Assembly (NCBI GenBank): GCA_004298725.1
Contig: SCQA01000085.1
Location: forward strand, 1 to 8,296
Reading direction: 5' to 3'
From: a bacterium
GTDB lineage: Bacteria; Desulfobacterota; GWC2-55-46
DNA: 8,296 nt
The position numbers were made by a program, and so were the translations under genes. Under the pieces are notes generated by a model. The model was not told where the DNA came from. It saw only the letters and a list, made by a program, of their open reading frames with translations, and ran no database searches. Below, one piece after another: positions 1 to 6,122 of the stretch. Position 1 is the stretch's first letter; each line of letters starts with the position of its first letter.

Positions 1-443
1 TCGGCTGTTCTTGATTTTACGTCTTCTTCAAGCTTTAATTTATAGTTTTTTTCCATCTCAACGAGCCTGTGGTAATTTACGGCTTTTTTAACCGAAAAGA
101 GCAGGTATTCGGGCTTGTACGGTTTTATTATGAAGTCGAACGTTCCGAGCTTTATCGCTTCTATGGCCACGTCAAGCTCGGCGTAGGCGGTCATAAGTAT
201 GACGGGCAGGTTTTTCTTCATTGATACTACCCTTGTGAGCAAATCTATGCCTGACATATGCGGCATTTTTATGTCGGTTATAACCGCGTCAAACGCCTCA
301 GAGCCTATTTTTTTTAAGGCGTCTTCAGGGTCGGTGCACGACACTACCTCAAAGCCGTAGCCTGAAAGAAGAAGCGACGTCGTTTCAAGCACAAAGGCGT
401 TGTCGTCAATAACAATCAGCTTGCCTGTATTTTCCGTGTTCAC
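1..443 (-). CDS. Response regulator, receiver domain (3' part outside the window)
   Basis: The N-terminal 147 residues of a response regulator are visible; the gene runs off the left edge. The receiver domain spans about residues 8-122. Acidic pocket Asp13-Asp14, phosphoacceptor Asp57 (in ITDIKMP), Thr85 (in ILMTAYA) and Lys107 (in IIKPY) are all present, so it should be phosphorylatable. From about residue 125 a charged helix (RLVEMEKNYKLKLEEDVKSRTA) begins. In known proteins such a helix links a receiver to a further domain, often a kinase or HD-GYP module. The output domain is unseen, so its role as transcription factor, cyclic-di-GMP enzyme or hybrid kinase cannot be told. The GTG start at 443 is chosen because GGAGGTG (452-458) lies 8 nt upstream; an in-frame TTG at 449 is too close to it. 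It follows the histidine kinase gene by 41 nt and is its likely partner. Confidence 0.9.
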   Translation of the reverse strand, partial: MNTENTGKLIVIDDNAFVLETTSLLLSGYGFEVVSCTDPEDALKKIGSEAFDAVITDIKMPHMSGIDLLTRVVSMKKNLPVILMTAYAELDVAIEAIKLGTFDFIIKPYKPEYLLFSVKKAVNYHRLVEMEKNYKLKLEEDVKSRTA

Positions 444-451
444 CTGCAAAA

Positions 452-458
452 CACCTCC
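452..458 (-). promoter_or_regulatory. Ribosome binding site of the response regulator
   Basis: On the minus strand this reads GGAGGTG, a near-perfect anti-Shine-Dalgarno match, with an 8-nt spacer to the GTG at 443. It decides the start codon of the response regulator. It is much stronger than anything upstream of the kinase gene, which suggests the regulator is translated more efficiently than its kinase. Confidence 0.75.
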
Positions 459-484
459 AATTTTTTTTTATGCGGAAAGACTCG

Positions 485-3400
485 TTACGCTATAATTGTA
501 CCATGCGTTTTCTCGGCAAGCGGCAGATAGATTGTAAAAGTCGTTCCTTTGCCGACGGAGCTGACGAAGTCGATAAAACCGTGATGCTCTTTTATTATGC
601 CGTAGCACAGCGAAAGCCCGAGGCCGGTTCCTTTGCCCACGTCTTTTGTGGTAAAGAAAGGTTCAAATAAGTGTTTTTGCGTCTCTTTGTCAATGCCAGT
701 GCCAGAGTCTGAAAAATTTATTGACGCGAGTACGCCCTTTTCCCCCCATCCGCGCTTTGCCATGAATTCATCGTCAATCACTGTTATGCCCGTAGTTATT
801 GAAAGCGTTCCGCCTTGAGGCATGGCGTCGCGCGCGTTTGTAGCGAGGTTTAACAGCACCTGTTCGATTTGCACAACGTCGGCCATTACCGTCAGCGGCT
901 CGTTGTAAAGCTCTATTTTCGCGTTGATTTGCTCGCTGATAAGGCGCGGAAGTATTTTGCTGAATGTCCGCACCGCTTCGTTTAAGTTAACGGGCTGAAG
1001 GGTTACTTCCTGTTTTCTGCTGAAGGTAAGAAGCTCTTTTGTAAGGTTTGCGGCTTTTTCGGCAAGAATTAAAATCTGCTCGGCGTGTTTTTTAGTTTTG
1101 TCGTTGGCCGACGCGCTGATGAGCAGAAGGTTTGAGTAGCCGATTACGGCGGTGAGGATGTTATTGAAGTCGTGCGCTATGCCTCCGGCAAGCTGGCCGA
1201 TTGCCTCCATTCTTTGCGAATGGGCGAGTTGTTCGTGAAGCTTTGCGTGTTCGGTAACGTCTTCCAATATGCCGTCAAGGCATAAAACGCCATTTTTGTT
1301 TTTTCTGAGCACGGCGGACATTTCGCACGAGATTATTTTACCCTTGAGCGTTGTAACGCTTAGTGGTTCGTTTTTTGCGTATCCGTCTTTAAGCAGTTTT
1401 TCAAGTAATTCGTCGCGTCTTTTTTTGTCGCTGTAAAACTCAATGGCTTTGTGGGTGAAAAGCTCCTCTTTTGAGCCGGCTTCGAGCATATTAACAATGG
1501 CCGGGTTAGCCTCCACAAAACGGCCGTTAGTCGCGGATGTGCGGAATACGCCTATGGTCAGGCTGTTTAAAAGCTCTTCGTGCCTTCTTTGAAGTTCTAT
1601 GCGTTCATCTTCCGCGCGCTTTCTCGAGAGCGCGTTTCCGAGTTGCGCCGCTATGATTGAAATAAAGTTTATTCGCCCCGTGTCGTTGCTTGTTCCGGCG
1701 CGCATGAAAAATATGAGTACCGCTAAAACCTCGTTGTTTTTATTGCCGGACGTAATAGGTATGCCAGCTACGGATGTTACGCCAGCCGCAGTAGCGTCTT
1801 TTGTTAAAAAAGGAATGCCTCCTCCATTGGCAGAAAGCTCTTTGATTATTTCCGGTTTTCTTGACTGCCATACGCGCCCGATTAGCCCTTCTCCGCGCCC
1901 AATCTTCGGCGTAGAGCTTAATTCAAGCGGTGCTTTAAACTTTGGGTCAGCGGAGTACCATGCGCTACCGTATTCGAATACGGCGCCGCTTACTGAAGGA
2001 AGCCATGCCTCGCCGCCAACCCATCCGGTGATATCGCATATTTTTCTGATGGTAAACTCAAAAGCCGCGCCGTAGTCTTCGGCCTCTCTTACCGCAATGG
2101 TCATTGACTGAATTAGCAGAAGTTCCTCATTAGCCCTAATGGCTTCTTTTTCAAGCTCTATGGAGTTGACCGCGAAGGCGAGGTCGCTGGCAAGGGCGTC
2201 GAGCAGTTTTATTTCTTCGTCATTAAAAAAAGCCTTTTCGTTTGAATACAGGTTAAGGACGGCAATTATGCTCTTTCCGGCAAATATCGGAAAAGCCGCC
2301 GATGAACGATAGCCTTGCTTTGCGGCTGAGTCTTTCCACGGGGCCATCCTCGGGTCTGACATGATATCGTTTGATACGGAGTAAACGCCTTCGCGCGCCG
2401 CCGTACCGGTTGGCCCGCGCCCTTCGGGCATGTCTTTTAGCGTTATATTCGCAATGCTCGCGTAGTCAGTGCCGGAGCCATAGCTTGCAACCGGCTTTAT
2501 TATCATGTTGGCTTTATCCACAGTGCCTACCCAGGCCATCAGAAAGCCGCCGTCTTTCACCGCTATGGCGCAGGCTTCTTCATATAAGGCTTCAACGTCG
2601 CGTATGCGCACAATCGCTTCGTTTATTCTGCTTAGCACAAGGTAGAGCCTGCTTTGGCGCGCGATTTTTTCTTCATTACGTTTTCTTTCGGTTATGTCAG
2701 TTGATATGCCGCAAAGCGCCACCGGAACTCCGGCAGGCCCGAGTATGGGCACTTTGACCGAGACGTAATAATGCGTGCCGCCGTCTTCGTCAACGGCCTC
2801 TTCAAACGTGCGCGGTTTTCTGCCGGAGATAACCAAACGGTCGTTTTCCGCTAATTTTTCGGCTAATTCGCGCGGGCAGACGTCCCCGTCCGTTTTTCCG
2901 ATAATTTCATCGGGCTTTATATTGCAGATATTTGAATGTTTGCGGTTCGCAAGGATGTATCTGCCTTCCGTGTCTTTCAAGTATATTGCCGCAGTGGAGT
3001 TTTCAATAACGGTATTTAGCCGCTCGGTTGACTCTTCAAGCAGGGTTGTCCTTTTGCTTACCTCAGCGGACATTCTGTTAAAAGATTTCGCAAGTCGGCC
3101 TATTTCATCGTTGCCTTCGTCAATAACGCTTACGTTGTAATCGCCGGAGGCGATGCTGTCAGTGGCTTTGGCAAGCCTTTTTAGCGGTTTTGCCACCTGC
3201 CTTATGAAAGCCAAGACAAGCAGAACCAGTATGCCGATAACCGCCACGGCGGTTGTTATTGCGTCGCGCCAGATCGCGTTTAGCGGCGCGAGTATATCTT
3301 CTTCCCGGGCTTCCACGAGTACGGCCCATTTCATTTGTGGAACGCAAAGCGACGCCCCTGCGACGTTTTCGCCGATAAAGTTCCGGTAAAACCCGGCATA

Positions 3401-4183
3401 TTCAGTGTTCGAGTCAAGGCATTGCCTTGCCGGAAGCAAGTCAACCGTCCGGTTAAACGCTTCATCGGTAACAAGAGCGGGCTTGGATATAACCCGCATA
3501 TTTCTGTCAATAACATAAACATTCCAGTTCAGATTTTTCTGGGCGGATACCCACGGTTTTACGCCGTATTCCTTTTTATGCTTGCCTACCGTTATACGGT
3601 TAATCATGCTGTTAAGTTTCGTGATGTTTGTAAGGTTTACAAGCACGCCGGTTAGTTTTCCGGTTGCCCTGCTTTTAATGGGCGCGCCTGCCGCTATCAA
3701 AGGAAGGCGCGTGTCTTCGGAGCGCGTTTCGCTTATGGACGGCTCTTTGAGGCTGTTTGTAAAAAATTGGGATGTTGAAAAATCCTTGCCGAGCATGTTT
3801 TTGTCCGTGGAGGCCGCTACGCGGCCGTCAAGGGTAAGCAGGGACATGCTGTTAATTGATTTGTCAATGGAGAGTTTGTGCTTTGAAAGGTATTCGCTAA
3901 GGCGCGCGGTTTCCGCGCGCCTGTTCCCTGCTATTTCATCAAGGCCGTCGCGTATAATTCCGTCGGTTGAAAAGTCTTCGGCTCTCGCGCTCAGTTTGTT
4001 GAAGAACTGATAAATCATCCCCTCAAACACGGAGGCGTCGGCGGCAAGCTCGGCAAGCACGCGTTCTTGCTCCGTGCGCTTGTTTCTTTCATAGCTGGAT
4101 AAAAAAGTTATTGCGATAGGAAGAAGGACTGCCAACACCGCAATGCCGGCCTTATTAACAAGTGAAATGTCCCTGAGTCTCAT
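485..4183 (-). CDS. Membrane-bound multi-sensor histidine kinase
   Basis: A 1232-residue sensor kinase that should autophosphorylate on His and pass phosphate to a response regulator, probably the one encoded 41 nt downstream. Order by residue: membrane segment about 12-30; periplasmic region about 31-307, resembling a double Cache ligand-binding domain (for example SLLTLDGRVAAST, LNWNVYVIDRN); membrane segment about 308-327; HAMP 328-382 (ends IGRLAKSFNRMS); PAS 387-503 (closing DITERK); GAF about 520-676; GAF about 690-855; PAS about 865-985 (closing EDVTEHA); HisKA 988-1055 with His1004 in GGIAHDFNN; HATPase about 1095-1225. The ATPase has N box NLATNARDA (Asn1116), G1 box DSGTGID (Asp1159), F box FEPFF (1173-1177) and G2 box GKGTGLGL (1183-1190). 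All catalytic motifs look intact and no receiver domain is fused. The ATG at 4183 leads straight into the first membrane helix; its Shine-Dalgarno is weak. The periplasmic ligand is not predictable from sequence. Confidence 0.95.
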   Translation of the reverse strand: MRLRDISLVNKAGIAVLAVLLPIAITFLSSYERNKRTEQERVLAELAADASVFEGMIYQFFNKLSARAEDFSTDGIIRDGLDEIAGNRRAETARLSEYLSKHKLSIDKSINSMSLLTLDGRVAASTDKNMLGKDFSTSQFFTNSLKEPSISETRSEDTRLPLIAAGAPIKSRATGKLTGVLVNLTNITKLNSMINRITVGKHKKEYGVKPWVSAQKNLNWNVYVIDRNMRVISKPALVTDEAFNRTVDLLPARQCLDSNTEYAGFYRNFIGENVAGASLCVPQMKWAVLVEAREEDILAPLNAIWRDAITTAVAVIGILVLLVLAFIRQVAKPLKRLAKATDSIASGDYNVSVIDEGNDEIGRLAKSFNRMSAEVSKRTTLLEESTERLNTVIENSTAAIYLKDTEGRYILANRKHSNICNIKPDEIIGKTDGDVCPRELAEKLAENDRLVISGRKPRTFEEAVDEDGGTHYYVSVKVPILGPAGVPVALCGISTDITERKRNEEKIARQSRLYLVLSRINEAIVRIRDVEALYEEACAIAVKDGGFLMAWVGTVDKANMIIKPVASYGSGTDYASIANITLKDMPEGRGPTGTAAREGVYSVSNDIMSDPRMAPWKDSAAKQGYRSSAAFPIFAGKSIIAVLNLYSNEKAFFNDEEIKLLDALASDLAFAVNSIELEKEAIRANEELLLIQSMTIAVREAEDYGAAFEFTIRKICDITGWVGGEAWLPSVSGAVFEYGSAWYSADPKFKAPLELSSTPKIGRGEGLIGRVWQSRKPEIIKELSANGGGIPFLTKDATAAGVTSVAGIPITSGNKNNEVLAVLIFFMRAGTSNDTGRINFISIIAAQLGNALSRKRAEDERIELQRRHEELLNSLTIGVFRTSATNGRFVEANPAIVNMLEAGSKEELFTHKAIEFYSDKKRRDELLEKLLKDGYAKNEPLSVTTLKGKIISCEMSAVLRKNKNGVLCLDGILEDVTEHAKLHEQLAHSQRMEAIGQLAGGIAHDFNNILTAVIGYSNLLLISASANDKTKKHAEQILILAEKAANLTKELLTFSRKQEVTLQPVNLNEAVRTFSKILPRLISEQINAKIELYNEPLTVMADVVQIEQVLLNLATNARDAMPQGGTLSITTGITVIDDEFMAKRGWGEKGVLASINFSDSGTGIDKETQKHLFEPFFTTKDVGKGTGLGLSLCYGIIKEHHGFIDFVSSVGKGTTFTIYLPLAEKTHGTIIA

Positions 4184-4444
4184 TATTTTTACCGCTCTTT
4201 TTTTGTTGGTTCAGCCCGATGTTTCTTAAGGCAGGTTTTACCAAAAAGGTATGCCCGCACTTCAACTGTCATTGGGTTGCTATGTGCAGATTAAAACCCC
4301 ACTGGTATAAAAGCGTCGTAACTCCGCAAAGTTGTCTGACTGAGGTGTGTTGGCAAGACGTGACAATATATATGGGAGCGCTACAATACAATTAAAGCAA
4401 ATTCTATAGAAAATGCAAGTATCGGCACTTTTTGCTATGAATCT

Positions 4445-4474
4445 CGTAGTGCGAGGCGGTCGCCACGCACTACG
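4445..4474. repeat. REP-like 30-bp palindrome A
   Basis: The arms CGTAGTGCG (4445-4453) and CGCACTACG (4466-4474) are perfect inverted repeats. Between them GGCG and CGCC pair around a 2-nt centre, with one A/A mismatch separating inner and outer stems. This near-complete palindrome in otherwise AT-rich intergenic DNA resembles repetitive extragenic palindromes. No T-tract follows, so it is not a typical terminator. Whether it recurs in the genome cannot be seen here. Confidence 0.55.
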
Positions 4475-4555
4475 GTACATAAAAAACAAAACAAGTAGCC
4501 GCTAACCGCTTTTTTAATAACAGGACATGGGGGATTGTTAAGTCAGTTATCGTAG

Positions 4556-4572
4556 GGCGGGCACTGCCCGCC
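4556..4572. repeat. REP-like 17-bp palindrome B
   Basis: GGCGGGCACTGCCCGCC is a perfect palindrome around a single central base and could form a 7-bp stem with a 3-nt loop. It is preceded by CGTAG, as is palindrome A about 80 bp away. Similar GTAGGGYGGGC...GCCCRCC units are common intergenic repeats in several bacterial phyla, from general memory. There is no T-tract, so a terminator role is unlikely. Confidence 0.5.
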
Positions 4573-4800
4573 AAAATGTCTTTTTATGACTCATGCAAAA
4601 GGTGGGGAAGTTTAAATCGGATACTTCGCAGTTAGCTGATGATTGTATAAAAAGGCAATAAAAAAGGCGGGCGTAGTTAATCAGGGTTTTTTGTTTTGAC
4701 AAGCCGCATACGGCATTACAGGTTCGCAGTCAGGTAAGCTAAAAGTAAAATGAAAAATAGATGCCGTGGAATCAAGCGCAATATACCGCTTTGAATATCG

Positions 4801-4822
4801 GGCATTGAAGTAAGTCAATGCC
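4801..4822 (+). other. Weak intergenic hairpin
   Basis: GGCATTGA (4801-4808) and TCAATGCC (4815-4822) form an 8-bp stem with a 6-nt loop, followed by GTGTTTTA. It could be a weak rho-independent terminator for plus-strand transcription, but the T-run is short and no gene lies directly upstream on that strand. Low confidence. Confidence 0.25.
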
Positions 4823-4916
4823 GTGTTTTAACGATGATAAAGAACTCCTCATGTTTTTTGGATTAGACTTGAAAACAGCTTTTTTAAAATTACTTGCGTG
4901 AATTGCCTTAAATAGC

Positions 4917-4945
4917 TTGACAATACCCGGCTGTTAAATTATTTT
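4917..4945 (+). promoter_or_regulatory. Promoter of the tRNA-Phe gene
   Basis: A perfect -35 TTGACA (4917-4922) is followed after 17 bp by TATTTT (4940-4945) as the -10. Transcription would start near 4952, about 14 nt before the tRNA 5' end, which is typical of stable-RNA genes read by the housekeeping sigma factor. TATATA at 4945-4950 is an alternative -10 with poorer spacing. Confidence 0.65.
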
Positions 4946-4965
4946 ATATAAGTTGTAGTAAGCTC

Positions 4966-5041
4966 GCCTATGTAGCTCAGCCGGTAGAGCAGAGGACTGA
5001 AAATCCTCGTGTCGGCGGTTCGATTCCGTCCATAGGCACCA
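4966..5041 (+). tRNA. tRNA-Phe (anticodon GAA), CCA encoded
   Basis: A complete 76-nt tRNA gene. The acceptor stem GCCTATG (4966-4972) pairs fully with CATAGGC (5031-5037), followed by discriminator A and a genome-encoded CCA. The D arm reads TAGCTCAGCCGGTAGAGC. The anticodon arm is GAGGA-CTGAAAA-TCCTC, giving anticodon GAA (Phe). The T arm is GGCGG-TTCGATT-CCGTC. It is transcribed alone on the plus strand, between its own promoter and a strong terminator. Confidence 0.97.
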
Positions 5042-5049
5042 TGAAAATC

Positions 5050-5086
5050 AAGGGGGTTGCCCGAAAGGCAACCCCCTTCTTTTTTT
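5050..5086 (+). terminator. Rho-independent terminator of tRNA-Phe
   Basis: A 12-bp perfect stem (5050-5061 with 5067-5078; core GGGGGTTGCC/GGCAACCCCC) closes a CGAAA loop and is followed by C and seven T (5080-5086). It begins 8 nt after the tRNA CCA end, so it ends the single-gene tRNA transcript. Confidence 0.93.
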
Positions 5087-5523
5087 GCAACGAAATCAAA
5101 ATGTAACCAACATCGAGTGGAGTAATGCAGAGTGGCGGCTTTAATATGCGTGCCTGCGCTGGTGCGCATGACACAAAATTAGGGCAAGGCTTCGCGCCAG
5201 AGTAGTTTTAACGGTTATGATGTCAACTTCGCGTACCAGACGCCAATTTCGTAATAATTGTTCGTAATAAACAAAGGGCCGTGTGCGGGATATTGATTTA
5301 TGTAGCTTATAGCTAAGCGCCGGTTAATGAATGAGTCAATGGCCGGCATTTTAGCGCTTACCGTGTTACTGGCTGTGTTTTTGTTTTTTTTTAGCATGAC
5401 TGCTTTTAGGCGAAACTCATGAAAATGCGAGATTTTGATACTGCTGTGCAGTCGCATAATTTTTTAAGTTTTTTTAGCGTCGTTTTTTGAAGTTTTTTGG
5501 CCCAAATGGTTTTTTTTAATTTT
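5087..5523. other. Intergenic region without recognisable gene
   Basis: About 440 bp in which no gene is supported. An 80-codon frame on the minus strand (5215-5457) has no Shine-Dalgarno, a composition typical of AT-rich noncoding DNA and no recognisable motif. A small hairpin at 5146-5169 (ATGCGTGCC with GGTGCGCAT, two G-T pairs, 6-nt loop) has no T-tract. The last 60 bp are very T-rich on the plus strand and lead into the MITE-like element. Confidence 0.5.
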
Positions 5524-5667
5524 AGGCTGACTCTAAAAATTAGAGATTTTTTCTGCAATCAAGGAAGGGCGGGAATAAAAAGCCGAGCATATATGCCAAT
5601 ATGTGAGCATTTTTATTCACGCATTGACACAGAGTCCGGGAAAAAGATCAATTTTTAGAGGTAGCCT
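5524..5667. mobile_element. MITE-like imperfect palindrome, 144 bp, noncoding
   Basis: The ends are inverted repeats. AGGCTGACTCTAAAAATT at the left matches the reverse complement of the right end, AGGCTACCTCTAAAAATT, at 16 of 18 positions. A second symmetric block deeper in, GAATAAAAA (5573-5581) and TTTTTATTC (5610-5618), keeps the same register, so the halves can pair along much of the element. There is no coding capacity. The 8-mer TTTAATTT occurs just outside each end (5515-5522 and 5667-5674), offset from the left end by one or two bases, and may be a target duplication or chance in AT-rich DNA. Size, inverted ends and lack of genes fit a nonautonomous insertion-sequence derivative; the parent element is not identified. 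A large REP/BIME-type hairpin is the alternative. Confidence 0.6.
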
Positions 5668-5716
5668 TTAATTTGTGTCGTCTATTGTATCTCTTTGATA
5701 ATCTTGCAGTAACTTC

Positions 5717-5744
5717 TTGACAACGATATTAACTGTGATAAAAT
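5717..5744 (+). promoter_or_regulatory. Consensus sigma-70 promoter upstream of the tRNA-Val fragment
   Basis: TTGACA (5717-5722), a 16-bp spacer and TAAAAT (5739-5744) form a near-consensus promoter reading rightward, with an expected start near 5751. The only recognisable downstream features on that strand are the broken tRNA-Val sequence at 5847 and the terminator at 5967. It was probably the promoter of the tRNA gene when intact, with a leader of about 95 nt, or it drives a small RNA. Confidence 0.6.
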
Positions 5745-5846
5745 GCAAAGCTGTTTTAGTATCCGGCATATGTTATTATAAAGGCGCACTTTAGTAAATT
5801 TATAGTCTGAGCTTTAAAATAGTTTCAATGAAATAAGCGGTTTTAC

Positions 5847-5886
5847 AGGCGCGTAGCTCAGGGGTAGAGCGCTACCTTGACACGGT
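5847..5886 (+). pseudogene. Truncated tRNA-Val (anticodon GAC), 5' half only
   Basis: This 40-nt stretch matches the 5' half of a bacterial tRNA-Val(GAC). It has the acceptor 5' strand AGGCGCG (bacterial genes usually start GGGCGCG), TA at positions 8-9, D arm GCTC-AGGGGTA-GAGC, and anticodon arm CTACC-TTGACAC-GGT with anticodon GAC. After GGT the expected AG and the variable, T-arm and acceptor 3' parts are replaced by an AT-rich sequence. No TTCGANTC T-loop or matching 3' acceptor strand is found before the terminator at 5967. It cannot be a functional tRNA as it stands. The break lies in the anticodon stem, a classic tyrosine-integrase crossover site, so this may be an end of an integrated or deleted element. 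An assembly junction is another possibility. Confidence 0.75.
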
Positions 5887-5966
5887 GATTAAATCTTTAT
5901 AAATATTAATAAATAACAAGTAGTTACGATTCTTGTGGGACAAATATGGGATATTAAGTTTGACTT

Positions 5967-5994
5967 ACCCTGCCTGAAAAGGCAGGGTTTTTTT
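5967..5994 (+). terminator. Rho-independent terminator after the tRNA-Val fragment
   Basis: CCCTGCC (5968-5974) pairs perfectly with GGCAGGG (5981-5987) around a TGAAAA loop, with a flanking A-T pair, followed by seven T (5988-5994). The T-tract is on the plus strand only, so it terminates rightward transcription from the promoter at 5717 and is not the terminator of the minus-strand secretion operon. Confidence 0.88.
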
Positions 5995-6122
5995 GTTTGC
6001 TGGTAAGTGCAATGTACATGAATCGATGTGGTTTGATAATTGATAAATAGGGAGCTGTTATTCGTGTTCCCCGCAGTCGTGTGGATGAACGGTCATGCTG
6101 GGGTACAGAATTAATGCCTCGC

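Larger units (their letters stand above)
4184..4916. other. Gene-poor intergenic region between kinase gene and tRNA-Phe
   Basis: About 730 bp with no convincing gene. It contains two REP-like palindromes (4445-4474 and 4556-4572) and a weak hairpin (4801-4822), listed separately. The promoter of the minus-strand kinase operon should lie in the part next to 4183, but no convincing -35/-10 pair or sigma-54 site could be picked. The one longer open frame, 4280-4489 on the minus strand, has no ribosome binding site, overlaps a palindrome and encodes nothing recognisable. Confidence 0.6.

Noticed and set aside
1599..2075. 158-codon plus-strand reading frame and other long plus-strand frames between 470 and 4010
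   Set aside because: They lie antisense to the histidine kinase gene, whose domain motifs are unmistakable. Their translations show no family features and reflect the codon bias of the opposite strand.
3159..3522. Short minus-strand frames inside the kinase gene
   Set aside because: They are out of frame with the kinase, and their translations have biased composition and no motif.
4280..4489. 69-codon minus-strand reading frame
   Set aside because: It has no Shine-Dalgarno and no recognisable motif, and it crosses REP-like palindrome A. It most likely reflects chance.
4939..5174. Two overlapping minus-strand reading frames of 65-76 codons
   Set aside because: They are antisense to the tRNA-Phe gene and its terminator. 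Translations such as GRNRTADTRIFSPLLYRLSY and DGIEPPTRGFSVLCSTG are well-known artefacts of reading a tRNA backwards.
5215..5457. 80-codon minus-strand reading frame
   Set aside because: The sequence upstream is A-rich without a ribosome binding site, the protein shows no domain or membrane pattern, and the region is otherwise noncoding.
5524..5667. Bidirectional terminator instead of a mobile element
   Set aside because: The halves are too far apart, with a long imperfect middle and a poorly paired core. No gene ends next to it on either side.
5967..5994. Terminator of the minus-strand secretion operon
   Set aside because: On the minus strand the hairpin is followed by TAAGTCAAAC with no T-tract. 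The T-run is on the plus strand only.
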